NCBI RefSeq assembly: GCF_003965815.1
Contig: NZ_RXOE01000002.1
Coordinates: 1,240,001-1,304,000, forward strand
From: Variovorax gossypii
GTDB lineage: Bacteria > Pseudomonadota > Gammaproteobacteria > Burkholderiales > Burkholderiaceae_C
Direction of reading: 5' to 3'
DNA length: 64,000 nt
Part shown: positions 56,501 through 64,000 of the stretch, piece by piece
Layout: every line of letters starts with the position of its first letter
Position numbering within the stretch: position 1 is the stretch's first letter
Program-made: the position numbers and the translations under genes
The notes under the pieces: generated by a model
What the model was told of the DNA's origin: nothing
What the model saw: the letters and a program-made list of their open reading frames with translations, nothing else
The model's database searches: none

Positions 56501-59500
56501 CATCAGGTGAAGCTGCGCGGCTATCGCGTGGAGCTCGGAGAGATCGAGGCACAGCTGGCGAAGCTCGACGGAATCCGCGAAGCAGCGGTGATCGCCCGCG
56601 AAGACCAGCCGGGCGACAAGCGGCTGGTCGCATATCTCGTCCTCGCCGGTGCCTTGGACGCGTCCGCGTTGCGTACCTCCTTGCGCGAGCGCCTGCCGGA
56701 GTACATGGTTCCCTCGGCCTACGTCTCGCTCGACGCACTGCCGCTGACCCCCAACGGCAAGCTCGACCGCAAGGCATTGCCTGCACCTGAGACTCACAGC
56801 CAGCGCACTTACGAAGCGCCACAGGGCGAACTCGAACAAGCCCTCGCCGACATCTGGTCCGATCTGCTCGACATCCCGCAGATCGGCCGCGACGATGACT
56901 TCTTCGAACTCGGCGGCCATTCCCTGCTCGCCATCCGGCTGCTCGAACAACTGCGTCGGCGCGGCTGGTCCACCGACATCCGCTCGCTCTTCACGCACCC
57001 GAAGCTGCGCGCCTTCGCCTCGACGATCCGGCGCGGCGAGGACGCGGCAGCGGTGCCGCCCAACCTGATTCCACCGGGCTGCGAAGCCATCGAGCCCGCG
57101 ATGCTGACGCTGGTCAGGCTCGACCCGACCGCCATCGCGCGGATCGTGAAAGCCACCCCGGGCGGCGCGGCCAACATCCAGGACATCTATCCGCTCGCAC
57201 CGCTGCAGCAGGGCCTGCTGTTCCATCACCTGCTGGAGCGCGACACCGACACCTACGTGCTGCCGACGCTGCTCGAGTTCGACAGCAGGCCGCGCATGGA
57301 CAGCTTCATCGCGGCGCTGTCGCGGGTGATCGAGCGCCACGACATCCTGCGCACCGCTGTCCACTGGGAAGGCCTCGCCGAGCCCGTGCAGGTAGTGTGG
57401 CGGCGCATCGAATTCGCACCCGAGACATTGACGCTGGCGGCGGGAACGCTGCCTGCGCAGCAGCGCCTGCGCGAGCATCCGCGGGTGCGCGGCCTGCGCA
57501 TCGACGTGCGCCGCGCACCCATGCTGCATGGTTTCGCCGCACATGACGAAGCCAGCGGGCACTGGCTGCTGCAGCTGTCGTATCACCACCTCGTGATGGA
57601 CCACACCGCGCTGGAGTTGCTGGTGGAGGAGATCGCGGCCGTCGAGCGCGGTGATGCTGACGGGCTGCCCGCGCCGGTGCCGTTCCGAGACTTCGTCGCA
57701 AGCTCGCGCCAGGGCGTGAGCGAAGCCGAACACGAAGCGTTCTTCAGCGCGATGCTCGGCGATGTGGACGAGCCCACGGCACCGTTCGGACTGCTCGACG
57801 TGCAGGGCGATGGCTCGCAGGCGGAGCAGGCGCGGCTGATGTTGCCATCCGCCTTGTCGTCGCAACTGCGCGTACTGGCCATGCGCCACGGAGTGAGCAC
57901 GGCCAGCCTGTTCCATCTGGCCTGGGCGCGTGTGCTGGCGGCTTGCATTGGTCGCGACGACGTCGTGTTCGGCACGGTGCTTTTCGGGCGCATGCAGGGC
58001 GGCGCAGGCATCGACCGCGCGATGGGCATGTTCATCAACACGCTGCCTGTGCGCATTGCATTGGGCGGGCGTGGAGCGGTGCAGGGACTGCACGAAACCC
58101 ACGCCGCGCTGAGCGCGCTGCTTCGCCACGAGCACGCATCGCTGGTGCTGGCCCAGCGATGCAGTGCGATGCCTGCGCAGGTGCCCCTGTTCTCGGCCCT
58201 GCTCAACTACAGGCACGGCCGGCTTGCGCGCACCGAAGTTCTCGACGGCATGCGCCTGCTCGACGTGCGCGACCGCACCAACTATCCGTTCGGCCTGCAT
58301 GTGGATGACGACGGCAGCGGCTTCGGGTTGACGGTGCAGGTCGATGCTTCGCTGTCGGCCCAGCGCATTGCGGAGTTCATGCAGCAATCTTTGCAATCGA
58401 TTTCGCGGGCTTTGGAAGAGGAGCCGCACAGGTCGCTGATGACGCTCGATGTGCTGCCCGCCGGGGAACACCGGCGCGTGGTCCATGGTTTCAACGAAAC
58501 GCATCGCGCATGCGACGCGACTGCCTTGGTGCACGAGGCCTTCGAGCGGCAAGCGGTGGCACATCCCGAGCGCATTGCCTTGGAGCTCGATGGCGCGCAG
58601 CTGAGCTATCGCGTACTCAACGAGCGGGCCAACCGGCTTGCACGGCATCTGCGCGGGCTCGGCGTCGGACCTGATGTCCGTGTCGCCATCTGCGCCGAGC
58701 GCGGCTTCGCGATGGTGGTCGCGACCCTGGCCACGCTCAAGGCCGGCGGTGCCTGCGTGCCGCTGGACCCGGCGTATCCGAAGGAGCGATTGATCCACGT
58801 GCTGCGCGACAGCGCGGCTGCGGTCGTGCTGGGCCAGCAAGCTTCGATCGAACGGCTCGCGCCGGACGTCGCAGCGGTACCGCTCGATGAAACCGACGTA
58901 GCCTGGGCCGAAGTCTCCGCCGACAACCTGCAGGTCGAAGGACTAGTTGCATCGCATCTGGCCTACGTGATCTATACCTCCGGCTCCACGGGCGAGCCCA
59001 AGGGTGTGGCGATGCCGCATCGTGGGCTGGCCAACCTGCTGGAGTGGCAGCGAGAGCAACTGCCCGAACCCGCGCGCACGCTGCAGTTCGCGGCGCTGGG
59101 CTTCGATGTCGCCTTCCAGGAGATCTTCTCGACGCTGGCCGGCGGCGGCACGCTGGTGCTGCTGCGCGAAGAACTGCGCCAGGACCTTCCGGCGTTGGCC
59201 GAATGGCTCGCGGAGGAGTCGATGGAACGCCTGTTCCTGCCCTACATCGCGCTGCAGAACCTCTGCGAGCTGTGGTCGCAGCGCGATGCGCCGCTGCCGA
59301 TGCTGAGGGACGTGATCACTGCGGGCGAGCAATTGCGCATCACGCCGGCAATCCGCCGGATGTTCTCCCGGCATCCGCAGGCAAGGCTGCACAACCACTA
59401 CGGACCGACCGAGACGCACGTGGTCAGCACGCACACGCTGAGCGGCCTTCCCGAAAAATGGAAAGACCTGCCGCCGATCGGAAAGCCCGCCGGCAACAGC

Positions 59501-62500
59501 CGCATGCATGTGCTCGACGCACAGCGCAATCCGGTGCCGGTGGGTGTCGTCGGTGAGCTTTACCTGGCCGGAGCCCAGGTGGCTCGCGGCTATCTGTCGC
59601 GGCCCGAACTGAGCGCCGAGCGGTTCGTGCCCGATCCGTTCAACCACGAAGGCACGCTCATGTACCGAAGCGGCGACCTTGGCCGCTGGCGTGCCGACGG
59701 CAGCATCGAGTACCTGGGGCGCAACGATCATCAGGTGAAGCTGCGCGGCTACCGGATCGAATTGGGCGAAATCGAAGCACAGCTGGCGAGACTCGACGGA
59801 GTCCGCGAAGCAGCGGTGATCGCGCGCGAAGACCAGCCGGGCGACAAACGACTGGTGGCCTATGTCGTCCTCGTCGACGCCTTGGACGCGTCCTTGCTGC
59901 GTACTGCCTTGCGCGAGCGCCTGCCGGAGTACATGGTTCCCTCGGCCTACGTCGCACTCGATGCGCTGCCGCTGACCCCCAACGGCAAGCTCGACCGCAG
60001 GGCCCTGCCTGCGCCTGAGGCTCACAGCCAGCGCACTTACGAAGCGCCAAAGGGCGAACTCGAACAAGCCCTCGCCGACATCTGGTCCGATCTGCTCGAC
60101 ATCCCGCAGATCGGCCGCGACGACGACTTCTTCGAACTCGGCGGTCACTCCCTGCTCGCCATCCGGCTTATCTCCCAGATCCGTGAGCGCCTCGACGCCG
60201 AACTCCCGCTCGCCACGCTGTTCGCCCGGCCGCGCCTTGCCGCGCTGGCCGGTGCCGTGGCCGAGTCGGGCCCCGGCGCGCTGGGCGTGATCGTGCCTGC
60301 CGACCGCAGCGGCCCGCTGCCCCTGTCCCCGGCGCAGCAGCGGCTGTGGTTCATCTCCGGTGTCGATGCGCAAGCCAGCGTCGCGTACCACATCGCCGGT
60401 GCATTGCGGCTGCGTGGCGAACTCGACAGCGCGGCCCTTCGCTCAGCACTGGATCATGTAGTGGCCCGGCACGAGGCTCTGCGCACGCGTTTCGTCGAAT
60501 CGGATGGACAGCCTCGGCAGCACATCGACCCGCCGCGCGGTTTCGAATTGCGCGAGCAAGACATCGAGGCCGCAGGACCGGCACGCATCGAAGCGCTGTG
60601 CCGCGAAGCCGCTTCCGAGCCCTTCGATCTCGCAGCAGGCCCGCCTATCCGTGGCCGCCTGCTGCGCATCGCCGCCAACGACCATGTGCTCGTGGTCTCG
60701 ATGCACCATATCGTTTCCGACGGCTGGTCGCTGGGCGTGCTGATGCGCGAGTTCGCAGCCGCCTACAGCGCGCTGCGGGACGGGCAGCAGCCGCGCCTGC
60801 CGGCGCTGGCCATCCAGTACGCCGACTACACCGCCTGGCTGCATAGTCATCTGCAGGGCGCGACGGCCCGGGCCCAGCTTCGCGATTGGGCCGAGCAGTT
60901 GCAAGGCGCGCCGGCGCTGGTCGAGCTGCCGCACGACCGCCCTCGGCCCGCATTGCAGGACTATCGCGGCGCGAGCATCGAGGTCGGCATCGACGCAGAC
61001 ACCACGCGTGCCCTGCGCGCGCTCGGACAGCGCCACGGCGCGACCCTGTACATGGTCGTGCTGGCAGCCTGGGCCGCGGTGGTGGCGCGCTACGGCGGCC
61101 AGCGGCAGGTGGTGATCGGGAGTTCTCACGTCGGCCGCGGCCGCGTGGAAGTCGAGCCGCTGATCGGTTGCTTCATCAACACGCAGGCGATGAAGATCGC
61201 GCTGGACGGCGCCCCGAGCGTGGCCGACTTGCTGGCGCAGGTGCGCGAAATCGCGCTGCAGGCGCAGGCACGCCAGGACGTGCCTTTCGAGCGCCTCGTA
61301 GAGCTGCTGAATCCGCCGCGCTCGATGGCCCATCACCCGGTGTTCCAGCTGATGCTGGCCTGGCACAACACGCCGCCGATTGCTCTGGAACTCGCGGGCC
61401 TCGAGGTCGAGCGGGTCGAGAGCCTGCCGGGCGGTGCGCAGTTCGACCTGGCGATGGATCTGCAGGAAGAGGGTGATCGCATCGTCGGCAAGCTCAACTA
61501 CGCCACGTCGTTGTTCGACGAAGCCACGGTGCGCCGCCACTGGCAGTCGCTCGTGGCGATGCTGCGAGGCATGGTCGAGGGCGACGACAGCCGTCCAGTC
61601 GAGCGCATCGCGCTGCTCGACGATGCGGAGCGTGACCGCCTGCTGCACGCTTTTGCCCAGAGCGCACCCGCACTGCCCGCGCACGCGTTCGCGCATGCCG
61701 CCTTCGAACAACAGGCCGCGCTGCGGCCGCAAGCAATCGCGCTGGAACACGATGGCGAACGACTGAGCTATGCCGAGCTCGACCAGCGCGCCAACCAGCT
61801 CGCGCACCACCTGCGCGGCTTGGGCGTCGGCGCAGAGGACCGCATCGCGCTGTGCCTGCCGCGCGGGTTCGACCTGATCGTCGCGGTACTGGGCACGCTC
61901 AAGGCCGGGGCCGCGTATGCGCCGCTCGACGCCGCCTACCCCGACCAGCGGCTGGCCTGGCAACTCGAAGACTGCACGCCGGCGGTGCTGCTGACCCATT
62001 CCACCTTGCGCCCGCGCCTGCGTCCGCCGCCGCGCTGCACGACGATCGCGCTCGACGGGTACGAGCCGCTGGTGAACGATCCCGTGCACCCGCCCGAAGC
62101 AAGGGATCTGCCCGAAGACGGCTCGCACCTCGCGTACGTGATCTACACCTCCGGCTCCACCGGCACGCCCAAGGGCGTGATGGTCGAGCACCGGCAGCTC
62201 TCCCACCAGATCGCGGCACTGCAGGCGCTGTACGGCTTCGGTGCGGAGGACAGGGTGCTCCAGTTCTCCAGCCTGAGCTTCGACGTCGCGGGCGAGGAGA
62301 TCTTCGGCGCTCTCAGCCATGGCGCGACGCTGGTGCTGCGCACCGACGAATGGCTCGCCGAGCCCGCGCGCTGGTGCGAGCTGTGCAGCGAGAACGGGCT
62401 CAGCGTGGCCAATCTGCCGACGCTGTTCTGGCAGCGGCTGGCGCTGTCGTCCGAAGCGGCTTTTCCGCCGTCGCTGCGCCAGATCGTGATCGGCGGCGAT

Positions 62501-64000
62501 GCGGTCGGCGCGGCCGCGCTCGATGCCTGGTGGCGGCGCGAGGGACATCGCCCCGCACTGGCCAATGCCTACGGGCCGACGGAGACCACGATCAACGCCA
62601 CCGTCGCGCGCTGCCACGCCGGGGATTCGCCGCTCGATATCGGCCGCCCGGTCGCCAACGCACGCGTCTATCTGCTCGATGCGCATGGGGAGCCGGTGCC
62701 GCTCGGCGCGGTCGGCGAAATCTGGATCGGCGGAGCCGGCGTGGCGCGCGGCTACCTGAATCGCCCCGAGCTGACCGCGCAGCGCTTCGCAAGCGACCCG
62801 TTCGTGGCCGCTCCTGCGGGCACATCTCCGCGCATGTATCGCAGCGGCGACCTCGGCCGCTGGCGCGCCGATGGCTCCATCGAGTTCCTCGGCCGCGACG
62901 ACCGGCAGCTGAAGATCCGTGGCTTCCGAATCGAGCCGGGCGAGATCGAGGCCGAGTTGATGCGCATCGACGGCATCCTAGAAGCGGCGGTGATCGCCAC
63001 GCCGGAACGCGATGAGGAACGGCACCTGCTGGCCTATGTGGTCGCCGACCCGCTCGGCCCGCCGAACGATCCGTCGCAGCTGCGCGCGCGCCTGGCCGAA
63101 CGCCTGCCCGACTACATGCTGCCTGCCGCCTTCGTGCCGCTCGACGCGCTGCCGCTGAACGCCAACGGCAAGCTCGACCGCGCCGCGCTGCCAGCACCTG
63201 ACGACAAAGCCCATGCACGGCGCGGCTACCGCGCACCCGAGGGCGAGCATGAGCAGGCGCTGGCGCTGATATGGGAGTCGCTGCTCGGCGTGGCCCGCAT
63301 CGGCCGCGACGACGGCTTCTTCGACCTCGGCGGCCATTCGCTGCTGGCGGTGCGCATGATCTCGCAGCTGCGCCAGCGCTTCGGCATCGAGCTGGCGCTC
63401 ACGACGGTGTTCGCGCGGCCACGGCTCGCGGAGCTTGCCGCGGAGGTGATGCACGCAGTGCCCGATGTGGCCGACCCGATCGTCGCCGCGGAGCGCGGCG
63501 TGCTGCTGCCGCTCTCGCATTCGCAGCAGCGCCTGTGGTACGTGACGCGCATCGACGCGCAGGCCGGAGCGGCCTATCACCTGCCTGCGGCGCTGCGATT
63601 GCGCGGTGCGCTGGACCGCATCGCGCTGCAGCGCGCATTGGACAGGATCGTCGCGCGGCACGAGTCGCTGCGCGCGCGCTTCGTAGTGGTTGACGGCCAG
63701 CCGCGCCAGCGCATCGAAGAGGCGCAGAGCATGGCGGTGAGCCTTCATGAGATCGACGGTCTCGACGAACTCGGCAACAGCACCCTGCGCGCGCTGTGCC
63801 AGGCCGAGGCCGCCGCGCCGTTCGACCTGGAGCGCGAGCCGCCGTTGCGCGTACGCCTGCTGCGACTGGCCGCGGATGAGCATGTGCTGCTGCTCACGAT
63901 GCATCACATCGTCTGCGACGGCTGGTCGCTGGCTGTGCTGGCGCACGAGTTCTCGGCGCTGTACGGCGCGTTCAGCCGTGGCGAACCCGATCCGCTGCCG
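50534..64000 (+). CDS. Giant multimodular nonribosomal peptide synthetase (3'-incomplete)
   Basis: One uninterrupted frame of 4,489 codons running off the window. Domains (approximate residues): C1 1-455 with HHLVADG at 144; A1 500-990; T1 with Ser1039 in GGHSI; C2 1130-1560; A2 1600-2090; T2 Ser2130; C3 2218-2650; A3 2680-3170; T3 Ser3206; C4 3262-3700 with HHIVSDG at 3391; A4 3735-4220; T4 Ser4269; C5 from 4325, cut off after HHIVCDG at 4457. C2 and C3 have the variant HHxxxDH (1267-1273, 2351-2357) and an extended N-terminal HHLL motif, suggesting dual condensation/epimerisation domains. Pocket residues read by eye: A1 DFWNIGMVHK (Thr), A2 and A3 DVQFIAHVVK (Pro-like), A4 DVENVGAINK (unclear, perhaps Orn/Arg-like). 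A C domain at the very start fits a lipo-initiation module. No thioesterase is seen yet. Confidence 0.95.
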   Translation, partial: MNGRILHSLSSPQQAVWLDQSLAPDLPCHNIGVAASLDGPTDLDRLEAAIRAVVARHQALRVVLERGNDGEAMQRFATPDDAAAAGGTILQRFDFSGEADPEASAWAHLRAAFLAPFDLYGQRLWRMQWLQVAPEHGYWLACFHHLVADGWSVSLTGNAIAEAYNRLGRGETAVEEEGDGDGEGDDYAGFIRLDAEYQASPRYARDRAFWLQRHARLAAPLFEEGLARRAHAGRSKVEQAVWQLERKDHDRLTEVAGAQGASSTHFLAALLAVYFARLHGREEGREGEVVIGMPVHNRTTAAQRRMPGMFSGAIPVGIAVDPRETFAQTLRRVAAELKQCYRHQRYPLADLHRELLAGTGERRGLFDMSLSIESFQGDIRLEGIRSAVFPLHNGYERQPLAVYVRDYEQGRPVHIEFNHDPALLSAQEMAAHLRRLQVLARAATDAPDTPVGELPLMDEAERELVAHGFNRPVLDTGAPSLIHTLFERQAQRDPDAIAVQFEDERLSYGELDRRANQLAHHLRELGVGPDALVAICMERGPGIVVAILATLKAGGAYVPLDPAHPDERLAHVLCDSAPVALIGNGASLDHLTVSASCRQVRLDLPWEETPWANAPTGNPWVEGLAPSHLAYVIYTSGSTGLPKGVMVEHAQVGRLFAATRGWFDFGRDDVWTLFHSFAFDFSVWELWGALLHGGRLVIVPHAVSRAPKEFHRLVCEQGVTVLNQTPSAFRQFAAAFQSAAKEPPAHALRHVILGGEVLETATLVPWYAQQSNLGTRLVNMYGITETTVHVTCRVLGPDDAGRAGSSLIGKRIPDLSLYVLDPRGHPLPVGCAGEIHVGGAGVARGYLRRPELDAQRFVPDPFSGVPGARMYRSGDMGRLLADGSLEYLGRNDQQIKIRGFRIEPGEVEARLMRLEGVADAAVVVREDQPGDPRLVAYLVFADAGTAFDPSAARTALGRSLPDYMIPAAFVPLDALPLTPNGKLDRKALPVPELHAWRRQRDHEPPQGAAEQALARLWAEVLGIEQVGRGDNFFELGGHSILAVRLVERMQREGLEVDIRQLFTEPTLGSLAASMAGMRQAVAPTPVPANAIPGQCERITPQMLPLASLTQAQIDLIAAGVPGGMRNIQDIYPLAPLQEGILFHHLLQGEGEGEGDAYVLPALLRFDDRARLDRFVAALQQVIARHDILRTAVQWEGLDTPVQVVWRSASLMLQEQHFDPADGDVQAQLQAHANARTVCLDLRRAPMLQAHAAFDPVSRRWLLQLLHHHLTLDHTTTELILHEVVALLQGRGESLAAPVPFRDFVARSRQGVSKAEHEAFFGAMLGDVDEPTAPFGLLDVQGDGSQVEQAKSMLPSVLSSRLRTLAMRHGVSTASLFHLAWARVLAACSGRDDVVFGTVLFGRMQGGAGIDRAMGMFINTLPVRIALGGRGAVQGLRETRAALSELLRHEHASLTLAQRCSGLAPNTPVFSALLNYRHSRGESFSGEGEIEIVEGIHYIGGRDLTNYPFSLYVDDLGEDFVLTAEIHVSVSAQRVCGFVEQALRALAAALEEEPGRALLALEVLPAAEHSRVVHGFNDTHRAYDLAALVHEAFEQWAAAHPERIALEIDGAQLSYRALNEQANRLARHLRELGVGPDARVAICAGRSFEMVVAILATLKAGGACVPLDPAYPKERLTHMLRDSGSRVVLSQRGLIERLMPIDAAVILLDENVPAWVEACSDNPRVEGLSSSHLAYVIYTSGSTGEPKGVAMPHRGLANLLEWQREQLPEPARTLQFAALGFDVAFQEIFSTLAGGGTLVLLREELRQDLPALAEWLAEESMERLFLPYIALQNLCELWSQRGAPLPMLRDVITAGEQLRITPAIRLMFGKHPQARLHNHYGPTETHVVSTHTLGGAPGQWEDLPPIGQPVGNSRIYVLDAQRNPVPVEVAGELYLGGMQVARGYLSQPDFTEARFLPDPFDSKEGSRMYRSGDLGRWRADGSIEYLGRNDHQVKLRGYRVELGEIEAQLAKLDGIREAAVIAREDQPGDKRLVAYLVLAGALDASALRTSLRERLPEYMVPSAYVSLDALPLTPNGKLDRKALPAPETHSQRTYEAPQGELEQALADIWSDLLDIPQIGRDDDFFELGGHSLLAIRLLEQLRRRGWSTDIRSLFTHPKLRAFASTIRRGEDAAAVPPNLIPPGCEAIEPAMLTLVRLDPTAIARIVKATPGGAANIQDIYPLAPLQQGLLFHHLLERDTDTYVLPTLLEFDSRPRMDSFIAALSRVIERHDILRTAVHWEGLAEPVQVVWRRIEFAPETLTLAAGTLPAQQRLREHPRVRGLRIDVRRAPMLHGFAAHDEASGHWLLQLSYHHLVMDHTALELLVEEIAAVERGDADGLPAPVPFRDFVASSRQGVSEAEHEAFFSAMLGDVDEPTAPFGLLDVQGDGSQAEQARLMLPSALSSQLRVLAMRHGVSTASLFHLAWARVLAACIGRDDVVFGTVLFGRMQGGAGIDRAMGMFINTLPVRIALGGRGAVQGLHETHAALSALLRHEHASLVLAQRCSAMPAQVPLFSALLNYRHGRLARTEVLDGMRLLDVRDRTNYPFGLHVDDDGSGFGLTVQVDASLSAQRIAEFMQQSLQSISRALEEEPHRSLMTLDVLPAGEHRRVVHGFNETHRACDATALVHEAFERQAVAHPERIALELDGAQLSYRVLNERANRLARHLRGLGVGPDVRVAICAERGFAMVVATLATLKAGGACVPLDPAYPKERLIHVLRDSAAAVVLGQQASIERLAPDVAAVPLDETDVAWAEVSADNLQVEGLVASHLAYVIYTSGSTGEPKGVAMPHRGLANLLEWQREQLPEPARTLQFAALGFDVAFQEIFSTLAGGGTLVLLREELRQDLPALAEWLAEESMERLFLPYIALQNLCELWSQRDAPLPMLRDVITAGEQLRITPAIRRMFSRHPQARLHNHYGPTETHVVSTHTLSGLPEKWKDLPPIGKPAGNSRMHVLDAQRNPVPVGVVGELYLAGAQVARGYLSRPELSAERFVPDPFNHEGTLMYRSGDLGRWRADGSIEYLGRNDHQVKLRGYRIELGEIEAQLARLDGVREAAVIAREDQPGDKRLVAYVVLVDALDASLLRTALRERLPEYMVPSAYVALDALPLTPNGKLDRRALPAPEAHSQRTYEAPKGELEQALADIWSDLLDIPQIGRDDDFFELGGHSLLAIRLISQIRERLDAELPLATLFARPRLAALAGAVAESGPGALGVIVPADRSGPLPLSPAQQRLWFISGVDAQASVAYHIAGALRLRGELDSAALRSALDHVVARHEALRTRFVESDGQPRQHIDPPRGFELREQDIEAAGPARIEALCREAASEPFDLAAGPPIRGRLLRIAANDHVLVVSMHHIVSDGWSLGVLMREFAAAYSALRDGQQPRLPALAIQYADYTAWLHSHLQGATARAQLRDWAEQLQGAPALVELPHDRPRPALQDYRGASIEVGIDADTTRALRALGQRHGATLYMVVLAAWAAVVARYGGQRQVVIGSSHVGRGRVEVEPLIGCFINTQAMKIALDGAPSVADLLAQVREIALQAQARQDVPFERLVELLNPPRSMAHHPVFQLMLAWHNTPPIALELAGLEVERVESLPGGAQFDLAMDLQEEGDRIVGKLNYATSLFDEATVRRHWQSLVAMLRGMVEGDDSRPVERIALLDDAERDRLLHAFAQSAPALPAHAFAHAAFEQQAALRPQAIALEHDGERLSYAELDQRANQLAHHLRGLGVGAEDRIALCLPRGFDLIVAVLGTLKAGAAYAPLDAAYPDQRLAWQLEDCTPAVLLTHSTLRPRLRPPPRCTTIALDGYEPLVNDPVHPPEARDLPEDGSHLAYVIYTSGSTGTPKGVMVEHRQLSHQIAALQALYGFGAEDRVLQFSSLSFDVAGEEIFGALSHGATLVLRTDEWLAEPARWCELCSENGLSVANLPTLFWQRLALSSEAAFPPSLRQIVIGGDAVGAAALDAWWRREGHRPALANAYGPTETTINATVARCHAGDSPLDIGRPVANARVYLLDAHGEPVPLGAVGEIWIGGAGVARGYLNRPELTAQRFASDPFVAAPAGTSPRMYRSGDLGRWRADGSIEFLGRDDRQLKIRGFRIEPGEIEAELMRIDGILEAAVIATPERDEERHLLAYVVADPLGPPNDPSQLRARLAERLPDYMLPAAFVPLDALPLNANGKLDRAALPAPDDKAHARRGYRAPEGEHEQALALIWESLLGVARIGRDDGFFDLGGHSLLAVRMISQLRQRFGIELALTTVFARPRLAELAAEVMHAVPDVADPIVAAERGVLLPLSHSQQRLWYVTRIDAQAGAAYHLPAALRLRGALDRIALQRALDRIVARHESLRARFVVVDGQPRQRIEEAQSMAVSLHEIDGLDELGNSTLRALCQAEAAAPFDLEREPPLRVRLLRLAADEHVLLLTMHHIVCDGWSLAVLAHEFSALYGAFSRGEPDPLP
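55736..56115 (+). repeat. Intragenic repeat, copy in module 2 A domain
   Basis: 380 bp that match 58967-59346 with about five mismatches by my count. It covers the A-domain core from the P-loop through the pocket-forming region. Confidence 0.85.
58967..59346 (+). repeat. Intragenic repeat, copy in module 3 A domain
   Basis: Second copy of the 380-bp block, offset exactly 3,231 bp (1,077 codons, one module) from the first. Sequence similarity continues more weakly on both sides. Confidence 0.85.

Noticed and set aside
55718..58840. A 1,040-codon open frame on the minus strand inside the NRPS
   Set aside because: Fully antisense to NRPS modules 2 and 3; no recognisable domain, and its length follows from GC bias.
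49125..64000. Idea that the NRPS is interrupted by frameshifts
   Set aside because: All A-domain P-loops and all T-domain serines fall in the same frame as the ATG at 50534, and no in-frame stop was found, so it is one continuous gene within the window.
49125..64000. Idea that the cluster is the variobactin/vacidobactin siderophore locus
   Set aside because: No ornithine hydroxylase, formyltransferase, aspartate hydroxylase or TonB receptor is adjacent, and the predicted residues do not fit. The distant TonB receptor at 28 kb is not linked.

Overview
The window is GC-rich, tightly packed bacterial DNA. Its gene content (LivHMGF transporters, DUF2946/TonB/PepSY cassette, BPSS1780-type membrane protein, type-II ThrB kinase, MlrC-like M81 hydrolase, large NRPS) and codon use suggest a betaproteobacterium of the Comamonadaceae, most like Variovorax. 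This placement rests on recalled protein families, not on a search.

Layout. 1-6927: end of a branched-chain-type ABC transporter (with a fused permease-ATPase), an acyl-CoA ligase, two SDR dehydrogenases, a MarR regulator and a hotdog thioesterase. This reads as an uptake and CoA-activation pathway for an organic, perhaps aromatic, acid. 6935-10048: an accessory patch with a repressor-like HTH protein facing a small ORF, two divergent tRNA genes (Arg-ACG, His-GTG) around another small ORF, an HNH endonuclease and two uncharacterised proteins. 10150-14695: a decayed 4.5-kb genomic island in the 3' end of tRNA-Lys(CTT). It is bounded by a 51-bp direct repeat and carries an integrase fragment, a phage lysis-protein remnant, a lipoprotein, an SGNH/AlgX-like protein and several small proteins. 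14864-25610: housekeeping genes (SDR, tRNA-Ala(CGC), alpha/beta hydrolase, GMP reductase, UvrD, ThrB, PolA).

25677-37646: M20 carboxypeptidase with LysR regulator; a metal/siderophore cassette (DUF2946, TonB receptor, PepSY protein); a D-amino-acid group (DadA-like dehydrogenase, periplasmic binding protein, Asp/Glu racemase); a Tat-exported dienelactone-hydrolase-like protein; a ZIP transporter; and a very acidic 70-aa protein. 37755-48478: eight minus-strand genes (FAD oxidase, M81 MlrC-like hydrolase, complete Dpp/Opp importer, N-acyl-D-amino-acid deacylase) divergent from an XRE-cupin regulator. The gap between them holds three copies of the palindrome TTGCG-N4-CGCAA. I read this as a regulon for importing and dismantling peptides that contain D- or modified residues.

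49125-64000: an MFS exporter overlapping (ATGA) the start of a giant NRPS that runs off the window after 4,489 codons. Visible order is C-A-T-C-A-T-C-A-T-C-A-T-C(partial). My reading of the binding pockets gives Thr for A1, Pro-like for A2 and A3, and an unclear, possibly basic, residue for A4. Modules 2 and 3 share a nearly identical 380-bp block, a sign of recent duplication or gene conversion. No CRISPR array, rRNA or complete insertion sequence was seen.
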